Numbered from the stretch's first letter, positions 33,401 to 44,416 are shown. The stretch: DNA of 64,000 bases from Hymenopus coronatus (GCA_030762935.1 CM060891.1:2917501-2981500), one strand, 5' to 3'. Numbers and translations are program-made. The notes: generated from the sequence alone by a model not told the origin.

Positions 33401-36260
33401 GTAAAGATTCAATCTGCTAGCAAAGTGACAGTGTTCTGGTGTTTTATTGGTGGACATACCATTACAAGTGTGGAGTGGAAACATGCTGGTTCCCCAGTAA
33501 AGATTCAATCTGCTAGCAAAGTGACAGTGTTCTGGTGTTTTATTGGTGGACATACCACTACAAGTATGGAGTGGAAACATGCTGGTTCCCCAGTAAAGAC
33601 TCAACCTGCTACCAAAGTGACAGTGTTCTGGTGTTTTATTGGTGGACATACCACTACAAGTATGGAGTGGAAACATGCTGGTTCCCCAGTAAAGACTCAA
33701 TCTGCTAGCAAAGTGACAGCGTTCTGATGTTTTATTGGTGGACATACCACTACAAGTATGGAGTGGAAACATGCTGGTTTCTCAGGAAAGACTCAATCTG
33801 CTAGCAAAGTGACAGTGTTCTGATGTTTTATTGGTGGACATACCATTACAAGTGTGGAGTGGAAACATGTTGGTTCCCCAGTAAAGACTCAACCTGCCAG
33901 CAAAGTGACAGTGTTCTGGTTTTATTGGTGGACATACCACTACAAGTATGGAGTGGAAACATGTTGGTTCCCCAGTAAAGTCTCCACCTGCTAGTAAAGT
34001 GACAGTGTTCTGATGTTTTATTGGTGGACATACCACTACAAGTATGGAGTGGAAACATGTTGGTTCCCCAGTAAAGTCTCCACCTGCTAGTAAAGTGACA
34101 GTGTTCTGATGTTTTATTGGTGGACAAACCACTACACGCCCGCAAGTATGGAGTGGAAACATGCTGGTTCCCCAGTAAAGACTCCACCTGCTAGTAAAGT
34201 GACAGTGTTCTGATGTTTTATTGGTGGACAAACCACTACACGCCCGCAAGTATGGAGTGGAAACATGCTGGTTCCCCAGTAAAGACTCCACCTGCTAGTA
34301 AAGTGACAGTGTTCTGATGTTTTATTGGTGGACAAACCACTACAAGTATGGAGTGGAAACATGCTGGTTCCCCAGTAAAGAATCCAACTGCTAGTAAAGT
34401 GAAAGTGTTCTGTTGTTTTATTGGTGGACATACCACTACAAGTATAAAGTGGAAACATGCTGGTTCCCTAGTAAAGATTCAATCTGCTAGCAAAGTGACA
34501 GTGTTCAGATGTTTTATTGGTGGACATACCACTACAAGTATGGAGTGGAAACATGCTGGTTCCCCAGTAAATACTCAACCTGCTAGCAAAGTGACAATGT
34601 TCTGATGTTTTATTGGTGGACATACCACTACAAGTATGGAGTGGAAACATGCTGGTTCCCCAGTAAAGACTCAACCTGCTAGTAAAGTGACAGTGTTCTG
34701 GTGTTTTGTTGGTGGACATACCACTACAAGTATGGAGTGGAAACATGCTGGTTCCCCAGTAAAGACTCAACCTGCTAGCTAAGCGACAGTGTTCTGATGT
34801 TTTATTGGTGGACATACCACTACAAGTATGGAGTGGAAACATGCTGGTTCCTCAGTAAAGACTCAACCTGCTAGTAAAGTGACAGTGTTCTGATGTTTTA
34901 TTGGTGGACATACCACTACAAGTATGGAGTGGAAACATGCTGGTTCCCCAGTAAAGACTCAACCTGCTAGTAAAGTGACAGTGTTCTGGTGTTTTGTTGG
35001 TGGACATACCACTACAAGTATGGAGTGGAAACATGCTGGTTCCCCAGTAAAGACTCAACCTGCTAGCAAAGTGACAGTGTTCTGATGTTTTATTGGTGGA
35101 CATACCACTACAAGTATGGAGTGGAAACATGCTGGTTCCTCAGTAAAGACTCAACCTGCTAGCAAAGTGACAGTGTTCTGATGTTTTATTGGTGGACATA
35201 CCACTACAAGTATGGAGTGGAAACATGCTGGTTCCCCAGTAAAGACTCAATCTGCTAGCAAAGTGACAGTGTTCTGATGTTTTATTGGTGGACATACCAC
35301 TACAAGTATGGAGTGGAAACATGCTGGTTCCCCAGTAAAGACTCAACCTGCTAGCAAAGTGACAGTGTTCTGATGTTTTATTGGTGGACATACCACTACA
35401 AGTATGGAGTGGAAACATGCTGGTTCCTCAGTAAAGACTCAACCTGCTAGCAAAGTGACAGTGTTCTGATGTTTTATTGGTGGACATACCACTACAAGTA
35501 TGGAGTGGAAGCATGCTGGTTCCCCAGTAAAGACTCCACCTGCTAGTAAAGTGACAGTGTTCTGTTGTTTTATTGGTGGACAAACCACTACAAGTATGGA
35601 GTGGAAACATGCTGGTTCCCCAGTAAAGACTCAATCTGCTAGCAAAGTGACAGTGTTCTGATGTTTTATTGGTGGACATACCACTACAAGTATGGAGTGG
35701 AAACATGCTGGTTCCCCAGTAAAGACTCAATCTGCTAGCAAAGTGACAGTGTTCTGGTGTTTTATTGGTGGACATACCACTACAAGTATGGAGTGGATCA
35801 TGCTGGTTCCCCAGTAAAGACTCAATCTGCTAGCAAAGTGACAGTGTTCTGGTGTTTTATTGGTGGACATACCACTACAAGTATGGAGTGGAAACTTGCT
35901 GGTTCCCCAGTAAAGACTCAATCTGCTAGCAAAGTGACAGTGTTCTGATGTTTTATTGGTGGACATACCACATCAAGTATGGAGTGGAAACATGCTGGTT
36001 CCCCAGTAAAGACTCCACCTGCTAGTAAAGTGACAATGTTCTGATGTTTTATTGGTGGACAAACCACTACACGCCCGCAAGTATGGAGTGGAAACATGCT
36101 GGTTCTCCAGTAAAGACTCAATCTGCTAGCAAAGTGACAGTGTTCTGGTGTTTTATTGGTGGACATACCACTACAAGTATGGAGTGGAAACATGTTGGTT
36201 CCCCAGTAAAGACTCCACCTGCCAGCAAAGTGACAGTGTTCTGATGTTTTATTGGTGGAC
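30479..36260 (+). repeat. 96-bp tandem array derived from mariner transposase, about 60 copies
   Basis: The unit begins GTGGACATACCACTACAAGT and ends GTGTTCTGGTGTTTTATTG. In the transposase frame it reads TTSMEWKHAGSPVKTQPASK and VTVFW, the segment that follows the first catalytic aspartate in mariner. Because 96 is divisible by three, that frame stays open across units except where TGG has become TGA in TTCTGATGT. Units vary at a few positions (CTGG/CTGA, CAACCTGC/CAATCTGC, CCCCAG/CCTAG/CCCGAG), and rare ones carry CGCCCGC insertions. Long minus-strand frames, such as 32726-33772, are artefacts of the period. Confidence 0.96.
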
Positions 36261-36640
36261 TGTGTATGTTGCAGCCTACATTAAAACGTTGGTGTCCTAC
36301 TTGACAAGCACCACAACATTAATGCTGACGACATCAAAGTTCTTCATGTCAATGCTCGCCCCATGTTGCTGTTGTTGTTCGTCAGAAAATTACCAAATTT
36401 GGTTGCAAGGTGCTCCAGCATCCACCATATGGACCTTACGCCGTCGAACTGTCATCTGTTGGTCCCATCTAGGAATTGCTCCAACGCTTTGGGACAGATG
36501 TGAAAGTGAAATGAGCAGTTCGCAGATGCCTGTACTCCAGGGAAATGAACTTCTACCAACATGACATATTGAAACTGGTATCACGATAGGACAAGTGTGT
36601 TGAGAAAGTTGGTGATTCTGGCAAAAAGGTGTAATTTCAT
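36261..36640 (+). pseudogene. Mariner transposase relic, C-terminal part
   Basis: After the array, shifting frames give VLHVNARPM, where the second catalytic aspartate (normally HDNARPH) is valine. Then come HHMDLTPSNCHLL and the overlapping-frame VLQHPPYGPYAVELS for the third catalytic region. The C-terminal DILKLVSR and DKCVEKVGDSGKKV follow. At least three frame changes and stops are present, so it is inactive. Confidence 0.82.
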
Positions 36641-36819
36641 TTCTGGTTTTTGTTCTCTTTTTAACTATTAAAAGTTTTTGTAAAAATAATTATTGTGCGT
36701 TACTTTTCGATGCGCCCTCGTAAAACATATACGAGTTGCTCTGTTTTTATAAACTTCTCAAAGGCGAAGTTGTTAGTTGATATTGTTAATGTTTGTTTAC
36801 GATATTCAAGCAAAGAGAA

Positions 36820-36900
36820 CGGAATTTCAGTACCATCACATAGCGACCGGCTCTTATGAGATTGACTGTTCCCTAGATCTAGTATAATCCTTATACCTTT
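36820..36900 (-). repeat. Degraded HL fragment
   Basis: GGAATTTCAGTACCATCACA, then TAGCGACCGGCTCTTATG, resembles the HL segment around CACATAGCAACCAGC. The match is weak and I give it low weight. Confidence 0.4.
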
Positions 36901-36923
36901 TTATCTACAGGATGTTTTATATA

Positions 36924-37540
36924 GAGCTGACACATTTCTTTAATTAATTGTTTCAAAACGTGTTATGCTAGCGACAACTTATTATACCTAAATTGTAGGG
37001 GAATTTTGGGAGATTATTTACCTCTATAGTAAATGTTCTCCATTCTGTGTAAGACACAACTCAACAAGTCGCACTGGAGGAGTCTGTTGTCAATAGCTTG
37101 AATCTCCTTTGTGATGTTATGCTTCAGATCGTCCAATGTCTGTGGACGTTTGGCATAAACCCTGTCTTTTAAGTAACCCCATAGAAAGAGGTCCGGCGAT
37201 GTCAAATCCGGATATCTCGGTGGCCACATGTTCCTGGAAATTATCCGGTCGTCAAAATAACTTGCAATTAGGTTCATGGATTCATTTGATATATGGCATG
37301 TAGCGCCATCTTGCTGAAAATATCCTTGACTCAGCTCTACATCGTACTGCATTTTCACGTTAAACTATAAGAACAAAATGTCGAAACAGCTGCCAACAAT
37401 GCAAATAGGAATAAAACAAACATCTGCACATCTAGTGACAAGGAATCGAAACTCCAGCACATTCCGCTTAATTTGGTGCTAAAATTAGGTCATTGAATGA
37501 ATTTCCAACGGAATAATTAAAGAAAGAAATGTGTCAGTTG
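36924..37540 (-). mobile_element. Shortened Tc1/mariner-like element with TIRs
   Basis: The left end GAGCTGACACATTTCTTTAA and the reverse-complemented right end CAACTGACACATTTCTTTCT match closely. TA flanks both (36922-36923 and 37541-37542). At 617 bp it is about half the usual length, with the N-terminal coding half deleted. Confidence 0.88.
37014..37358 (-). pseudogene. Tc1/mariner-superfamily transposase, C-terminal fragment
   Basis: The translation contains GYFQQDGATCHISNESMNLI, the second catalytic aspartate block, and MWPPRYPDLTSPDLFLWGYL, the third, followed by KDRVYAKRPQTLDDLKHNI. This is the catalytic C-terminal half of a DDE/DDD transposase of a kind common in insects. The reading frame is open for 114 residues. 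The DNA-binding domain and the first aspartate are missing, so it could only be mobilised in trans. The exact family within the superfamily is not assigned. Confidence 0.88.
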
Positions 37541-37801
37541 TACATAAATCACTGTGTGTAAGGAAATATGCAATAAAACCATTTATGCTAATACTCCGCT
37601 AACAAGGTTTTGTCCAGCAACATGTGGGTGTAATACATCAGCTTTTTACACTCTCATGGCTATCTACGGAGAAAAACATAACCGGCTTTTGTTTTTACAC
37701 TCTGCAGACGATCAAGAAGAATACATTTTCTGCTCAACGCGTTCTTATAACTTTAATGAGTTCAAGTACAATATTTGAGTTAGTGTCACTTTTACCAGCT
37801 A

Positions 37802-37954
37802 ATGTAACGCTTATAAGGCAGCGCCTGATTCAAGACAATTGTGTACATCGCCATGTAACGCTTATAAGGCAGCGCCTGATTCAAGACAATTGTGTACATC
37901 GCCATGTAACGCTTATAAGGCAGCGCCTGATTCAAGACAATTGTGTACATCGCT
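37802..37954. repeat. 51-bp tandem repeat, three copies
   Basis: Three nearly identical units begin ATGTAACGCTTATAAGGCAG and end GTGTACATCGC. The period is 51 bp (starts at 37802, 37853 and 37904). Confidence 0.97.
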
Positions 37955-37967
37955 TGACTGTATTTTT

Positions 37968-38722
37968 ACTTTCTCTGCAACTGTAGAGCAAGTATTGTGT
38001 TGTACCCAAAAAATACGATACTAACACTTCACTGCAAATACATGTTTTGGGTACAACTGAATCCAAAAAGAAGCAATTTTGGAAAAGATCTGTGGACAGC
38101 ATAGTTCAAAAGCTAAAAGACCGTTAAATACCAAACTTGGTATCTTCCAAGGATGCAACACAAAGATTTTCAAGAAAATCCCCCACCCCCAACTACCCTT
38201 TACATGGAACGTTTTTCGATGATTTTCTCAAAAATGGTTCAAATGATTTTGATTAAAATATTGTATATTAAAGAAATTTACCTAACAAATAAAAATGTAT
38301 ATCTTGAATTTTCTGGAAATGGCCTATGAAGATTTCTTTATTCTGGATGTATTTTACATAACTGCTAAACCATAAGAAATGAAAAAAAACTTACCATACA
38401 AAAAATGTAGAGCACTATAAAGCACACAATTTATGTTATATACTTTTTTTTCGTGCAGTTGATCGTTTTTGAGATATTCCTTGTTTTTTGGTCTCAGCTT
38501 TGAAAAACTTATACTTTTCTCATACAGGAATTTGTCAACTGCTGTCCATACAAACAAAGGAACTTCAGTCACACAGCAACCAGCTTTTGACTATCACTTT
38601 AACCTATGGTACTCCCTTATTTTGCTTCTACCTACAAGGAAGCAAGTAATAAGACTCGATTAGCATGGAAGATAGAAGGATAAGAAACATGCAGAGAGGT
38701 AGAGAAAGTCATGTGAACACTT
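37968..38722 (-). repeat. HL element, near full length
   Basis: The stem-loop is collapsed (ACTTTCTCTGCAACTGTAGAGC, palindrome lost). The rest is in order to GTAGAGAAAGTCATGTGAAC. Confidence 0.9.
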
Positions 38723-38969
38723 CACAGTGCAGTAACGCTACCGGCAAACATTGCAAGGCAACTTAAAATTGCGGTCAGACTATATTTACATAGAAAGTGG
38801 CGATCGTTATTCGAAGAAAATAGCAATCCTATACAAGTTTATGTCTGTACCTATAACAATTTCATATCATTAACAGCAAAACATCGAATATTTATTGTGC
38901 TTCATTTAAATATCGAGTGGGATCATGTTGTGTTTCCTTGCAGAATTCTCTCCACAAAAATATCATAGA

Positions 38970-39045
38970 CGCCCTCCGTGGTAAAGTGGTTATCCTGTGT
39001 GTCTCTAATACCGAAAGATGCGGCTTCAAACCTGGTGGAGAGCAA
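38970..39045 (+). mobile_element. SINE type A head fragment
   Basis: GCCCTCCGTGGTAAAGTGG matches the A-box region of the type A SINE, and GGCTTCAAACC (39022-39032) is a diverged B box. The SINE body is absent. Confidence 0.75.
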
Positions 39046-39074
39046 TAAACGTTTTCAATGTAAACACGAGAGAT

Positions 39075-39190
39075 ATCCAGAAAGTGACGTAAATAAGTAA
39101 TAACGAAAGTCGTCAACGCAAAAGTTTATTTATAAAGTTGCACTACCTTACTCTATTTCTCAACGTAATCTCCATTCTGTGAAGACATTT
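39075..39190 (-). pseudogene. Mariner C-terminus and 3' end, inverted
   Basis: On the minus strand the sequence reads NGDYVEK and a stop at 39153-39155, then AGAGTAAGGTAGTGCAAC as 3' untranslated sequence. The same 3' end occurs on the plus strand at about 39684-39775, so the two form an inverted pair. Confidence 0.72.
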
Positions 39191-39257
39191 ACTGTCACGT
39201 GGTACCGGTTTTTCAATGTTATACTTTTCCGGCAGCAAAGAACGTTTTAACGCACAA

Positions 39258-39490
39258 AATGTTCGGGCAATCGAACGTTACAGACAAATAACGCAAGTGT
39301 ATAGTGATAATGCAATGAACGAGTCTTCAGTGAGGAAATGACATATAATTTACGACTAATCAAGGAAGAACATAACAGTGTGTACGATAAAGACCGTTCA
39401 TCAATCGTTATGGACCAGTTGAAAGTAAATGTTGATAAAAGAATTCAGAAAAACCGGTGTTTCACTTTGGACAGCGTACATGACTTTTTG
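39258..39490 (+). pseudogene. Mariner-like transposase N-terminal relic
   Basis: Two frames give QNVRAIERYRQITQVYSDNA, MNESSVRK, then IVMDQLKVNVDKRIQKNRCF and TLDSVHDF. This resembles the helix-turn-helix half of arthropod mariner-like transposases (alternating NExxVRKW and VxxKIxxNRRFT motifs). The catalytic domain is deleted; the sequence runs straight into a duplicated 3' segment. The subfamily is not determined. Confidence 0.7.
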
Positions 39491-39775
39491 GTTGGAAAAG
39501 ATTTGCCAGCCATGAAGACCTCAACATGTTGGCTCAGATGTTTAGCGGTGGAAGAGTGTACCACGTGACAATAAATACCTTGATAGCAATGACGTTGACA
39601 AATAGAGTAAGAGTAACTTTTTGGGTTGAAAAGATTTGCCAGCCATGAAGACCTCAACATGTTGGCTCAGATGTTTAGCGGTGGAAGAGTGTACCACGTG
39701 ACAATAAATACCTTGATAGCAATGACGTTGACAAACAGAGTAAGGTACTGTAACTTTGTAAATAAAGTTCTTTTT
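39482..39775 (+). repeat. Tandem duplication of about 134 bp in the mariner relic
   Basis: Two copies, from about 39482 and 39616, share GGTTGGAAAAG or GGGTTGAAAAG, then ATTTGCCAGCCATGAAGACC, and TGTACCACGTGACAATAAAT. Each ends with a copy of the 3' end (CAAATAGAGTAAG or CAAACAGAGTAAGG). Confidence 0.93.
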
Positions 39776-40030
39776 TTAATTGTATTGTTGGCAGATCATC
39801 ATGTACGCTATACAGACAATAGATAACAAAAACATTAAATACACTAACATTTAAGGTTGACCATGTTGGTTCCTCTAACATAAACAGAAATAGATTATTG
39901 CTACAGAAATGATAATATAACTTTACAAATAAACGTTACGATTGACTGAAAGTAAAAGTAATAACAATAATTAATTAAAAATGAAACTACAAGATTATGA
40001 GATTTATGAATAATCATTAACAGGAGTCCT

Positions 40031-40760
40031 CTGTGTCAGTGGTTAAGAAATGTTTAGTGTGGTTTTGATGTGCAGGTTAAATGGTTGAGCACCAGTAACG
40101 TTGTTGAGGAAAGTCTTGGAGAGGTGTTTTGTTGAAGCTGGCTATTTCTTACAAACGTGGAATGATCCTGTATTGTTGCCAAAGAGCTCTGTGTTAAGAG
40201 ATGTTTAGTGTGGTTTTGATGTGCAGGTTAAATGGTTGAACACCAGTAACGTTGTTGAGGAAAGTCTTGGAGAGGTGTTTTGTTGAAGCTGGCTATTTCT
40301 TACAAACGTGGAATGATCCTGTATTGTTGCCAAAGAGCGTGATTGCTCTGTGTTAAGAGATGTTTAGTGTGGTTTTGATGTGCAGGTTAAATGGTTGAGC
40401 ACCAGTAACGTTGTTGAGGAAAGTCTTGGAGAGGTGTTTTGTTGAAGCTGGCTATTCCTTACAAACGTGGAATGATCCTGTATTGTTGCCAAAGGGTGTG
40501 ATTGCTCTGTGTTAACAAATGTTTAGTGTGGTTTTGATGTGCAGGTTAAATGGTTGAGCACCAGTAACGTTGTTGAGGAAAGTCTTGGAGAGGTGTTTTG
40601 TTGAAGCTGGCTATTTCTTACAAACGTGGAATGATCCTGTATTGTTGCCAAAGGGTGTCATTGCTCTGTGTTAAGAAATGCTTAGTGTGGTTTTGATGTG
40701 CAGGTTAAATGGTTGAGCACCAGTAACGTTGTTGAGGAAAGTCTTGGAGAGGTGTTTCAT
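40031..40760. repeat. 159-bp tandem repeat, about 4.6 copies
   Basis: Units start TGTTTAGTGTGGTTTTGATG at 40051, 40202, 40361, 40520 and 40679. The first interval is 151 and the others 159. Units are nearly identical, which suggests recent amplification. No coding potential is seen. Confidence 0.96.
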
Positions 40761-40942
40761 AATAAAGTGTTCTACTGGAAGTTGGTGGTGAAGCAAACAA
40801 AGTTTTGTGTTGATAACTTCCCTTCTTGTTTAGTTGTGTCACTTGCTGGATAACCTCGTATTATAATGTGATGCTCACAACAACAGCACCACACGGTGAG
40901 ACAAAGCTCCATTTAGTTTTCACATGGAGCTTATTGTAAAAA

Positions 40943-41259
40943 TCTCATACGTTTCATTCACATCGCTTTCTCTACCTCTTCTCCAAACAAACTTTTCTCT
41001 CAAGGTATTATTCTTTTGCATATATCAAAGTAAGCATTAACAGAAATTGTCTTATTACTTGCTTCCTTGTAAGTAGAAGGGAATACTCTAGGATAAAGTG
41101 ATAGTCAAATGTTTTAAAAACTGTTTACTATCGGATTGAAATTCGTTTCTTTGTATGACCAGGAGTTGAAGGTTCCCGTATGAGAAAACTTTTAAGTATT
41201 TTAAATTTAAAAACAATAACAAGGAATATCCAAAAAAAATGCTCAACTCTACGAAAAAA
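40943..41259 (+). repeat. HL fragment, 3' part missing at the A run
   Basis: It starts TCTCATACGTTTCATTCAC and stops in the A run after CTCAACTCTACG, where the next HL copy starts. Confidence 0.85.
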
Positions 41260-41261
41260 TA

Positions 41262-42051
41262 TCTGATGTGTTCCACTTACATGACTTTCTCTATATCTCT
41301 GCAACAAACTATCGTTAAACATCTTATGCTTATGTTTCTTCATGCTAATCGAGATAAACATTAGCAGAAATAGTCTTATTACTTGCTTCCTTGTAAGTAG
41401 AAGTGAAATAAGAGAGTACCATAGGCTAAATTGACAGTCAAAAGCTGGTTGCTATGTGAATGAAGTTCCTTTGTTTGTATGGGCAGCAGTTGACAAACTC
41501 CAGTATGAGAAAAGTATATTTTTATAGCTGAAACCAAAAACAAGGAATATCTCAAAAACAATCAACTCCGCGAAAAAAATGTATGTATCATTACTTGTGT
41601 GCTTGAAAGTGCTCTACATTTGTTGTGTGGTAAGTTTTTGTGCATCTCTTACGGTTTAGCAGTTATGAAAAATTCCGTAAAATTGACCCAGAATAAGGTA
41701 GTCTTCAGAGGCTATTCCCAGAAAATTCAAAATATAAATTGTAATTGTCAGGTAAATATCTTTAATATAAGATATTTTAATCAAAATCGTTAGAACCATT
41801 TTTGAGATCATTTGTCGATGTAAAGGGTAGTTTGGCATGATGGTAATTTTCCTCAAAATCTTTGTGTAGCATTTTTGGATACTTAAATTCCATGTTTGTT
41901 ATTGAGCTATTGTGTTCACACACACAAACACGGACCTTTTATAAAATACCTTTTGTTTTGTATACATGGCACCCTAAAGCATGTTTTTCCGGTGAAATCT
42001 CGGCATTGGATCTAATAGCTTCTCTATACATTATGTACGTGTAGAGAAAGT
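41262..42051 (+). repeat. HL element, full length
   Basis: It starts TCTGATGTGTTCCACTTACA and ends ATTATGTACGTGTAGAGAAAG, with a shortened terminal palindrome. Confidence 0.92.
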
Positions 42052-42299
42052 AAACATTTTCTCATGAGTCTCAAATTGATTAAATGTCTATTACTGCAGG
42101 AAAACTTGTGATAAAGTATTTATTATTATTTTTATGGATTAATAGAAATATATGCTTGTTTTCAGTTATTTAGGAAATTACGGTAAACAAATCGAACTGA
42201 TTGGTTGAAATCTGCACCGCAAGGATCCTTATGAACACTTACAAGACTTTGACAATGCATTTAGAGAAACACCATTTTAATATTTGCAGTGTCAGTTTT

Positions 42300-43107
42300 A
42301 CTTTCTCTATACGTGTAAACAGAAGATATTGTATTGCACCCAAAAATTCAATACCAAGACTTCACCTCAAATACATGTTTTGAGATCCTTTGAATAAAAA
42401 AAAAGCATTTTTAGAAAAATGTCCATGTGCCTGTCTGTATGTATGTAGGTCACATAGCTCAAAATGAAAAATACTATTAAATACCAAACTTGGTATTTAA
42501 GCTTGCTATCTTCAAAAGATGTGACACGAAGATTTTCAAGAAAATTCCCCCAACAAAATCTACCCTTTACATGCAAAGGTTTTCGCAAATTTTGATTTTC
42601 TCAAAATGTTTATTAAAATTACATATTATAAAACTATAAAATGTGTATCTTGAAATTCCTGGGAGTAGCATCTGAAGACCTCTTTTTTTCTGGGTGAGTT
42701 GTACCGACATTTGTAAACCGTAAGAAAAAGACAAAACCTTAGTGCATAAAAAGTAGATCTGGTCAAAACCACAATTTATGTCATTTACATTTTTGTTGGG
42801 AGGTAATGTTTCCGAGATATTCCTTGTTATAGCTTTCAATTGTAACGTACTTACACCTACTTATTTCAGACAGGAAGTGTCCGTTTTTCTTTTGTTCTAC
42901 TCCTGGCAAAGCAAAGAAGCGATTTGAAACGACAGCGTTTAAAACATTTGACTATCACTTTAACATAGCACATTCCTTTAGTTGCCTTCTACTTATAAGG
43001 AACTAAGTAATAAGAACATTCTGCTAATGTTTATCTCGATTAGCATTGTGTGGAAAGAAGAATTTTGTAGAGCAGCTAGAGAAAGTCATGTGAGTGTAAC
43101 ACATCAA
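42300..43107 (-). repeat. HL element, full length
   Basis: The stem-loop is shortened (ACTTTCTCTATACGTGTAAAC). The opposite end belongs to the CTAG variant (GCAGCTAGAGAAAGTCATG). Confidence 0.9.
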
Positions 43108-43572
43108 TTTTTTAAATATTTGACTACTACTTCACGTTAATAAAGTTTATGAAGATATTTCATAAATAATAAAATATTAACGTCTGGAAATGTCCTAACA
43201 TATGTTGGATATGTTGACAACATAAAAACACGATGCTATCTAGTTAACATATTATGTTGTTTCATAAATTGTTAAAATCAATTAACTGCGTTGCGGTGAG
43301 CTGACGTGAGCTACTCTATTTATTATTCTCGTTACCGGGAAGCTTTGCAAAATGCCCGGCAGCGGCGCTGCAAGAGTTATGGCAACTCATTATACAGGCA
43401 TTTGTTAACGTGTCCGCCTTTGTTACTCACGGATATGTATACAACAATATTATCTTCTTCCTGTTCCATTATAACCAACAATTCGTCATTTAGAGTAAAA
43501 CACGCACCAACTTTTAGTACAAAATTATCCTTGTAGGATACTAACTGCGAAATTATAAATATCTCTGTTTTT
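43108..43572. other. Unassigned sequence
   Basis: I see no recognised gene or repeat. An open frame at 43306-43536 is of the length expected by chance. Confidence 0.4.
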
Positions 43573-44416
43573 ACTTTCTCTACAGGTACTTTGTACATAG
43601 TGCATAGAGAAGGTATTCAATTCCACCCAAAAATTCAATAGCAACATTTCACCGGAAATAGAATCACCCTTTATAGAAAAAGCCTTTTTCGGAAAAGGTC
43701 CGTGTGTGTGTGTCTGTAAACACGATAAAACCAAAAGAAGGTAAAGTACCAAACTTGGCAATTAAATGTAATATCTTCCAGGCATGCAACACGAAAATTT
43801 TCAGAAAAATCCCGTCATCCCAAACTAAATTGAAAAAAAATTCGAAATTTTTTGTTTTTTCAAAAATGGCTCTAATGATTTTGATTAAAATCGCGTATAT
43901 GAAACATATTTACATGACAAAGAAAATGTATATCTTGAGTTTTCTGGGCATAGACTCTAAAGACCTTTTCACTCTGGATGAAATATGCTCAAGTTTGCTT
44001 AACTGCAAAATTGTAAGAGATAGACAAAAGCTTACTGCACAAAAATGTAGATCTTGTTAAAACTCACATTTTTTGTCCTTTATATTTTTGTTGTGGAGGT
44101 CATCGTTTCCGAGATATTCCTTGTGATTTGTTTCAAATTTCAAATACCTAGACTTTCCTCAGACAGATATCAACCGTTTTTCTTTTGTTCAAGCCAATTT
44201 CAACGACAATCGCATAACGACAGCTTTTAAAACAGTTGACTATCACTTTAGCATAGCACATTCCTTTAGTTGCCTTCTACTTATAAGGAACTAATTAATA
44301 AGAACATTCTGCTAATGTTTATCTCGATTAGCATTGTGTAGAAAGAAGAATAATCGTTTGTAAGAAGTTTGTGTATAGAACAATTAGAGAAAGTCATGTG
44401 AGTGGAATATATAAGA
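43573..44416 (-). repeat. HL element, full length
   Basis: The stem-loop end is ACTTTCTCTACAGGTACTTT and the opposite end TTAGAGAAAGTCATGTGAG. The CA/GT block reads GTGTGTGTGTCTGTAAACACG. Confidence 0.93.

Larger units (their letters stand above)
29914..36720 (+). mobile_element. Mariner element swollen by an internal 96-bp tandem array
   Basis: The inverted ends share CGAAAA, one variable base position, TAACGCACAATAATT; 11 further bases outside are partly matched (CTAGCGCTGAA left, CGAGGGCGCAT right). TA flanks both ends (29912-29913 and 36721-36722). The interior reads as one mariner transposase in order: N-terminal part, first catalytic block, a long tandem array, then the rest. A normal mariner is about 1.3 kb. 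Here the extra length is the array alone, since about 1 kb remains without it. Confidence 0.9.

Noticed and set aside
32726..33772. A 348-residue minus-strand open frame (repeated MFPLHTCSGMSTNKT) as a protein gene
   Set aside because: It is antisense to transposase-derived tandem units. The 96-bp period is divisible by three, so any stop-free frame in one unit stays open in all.
30479..36260. CRISPR array or a repeat-protein gene
   Set aside because: There are no spacers; the unit derives from mariner transposase, and many units carry an in-frame TGA in the sense direction.
37802..37954. Three 51-bp repeats as coding repeats (within a 120-residue plus-strand frame)
   Set aside because: 51 is divisible by three, so the frame persists trivially; no family match and no conserved start.
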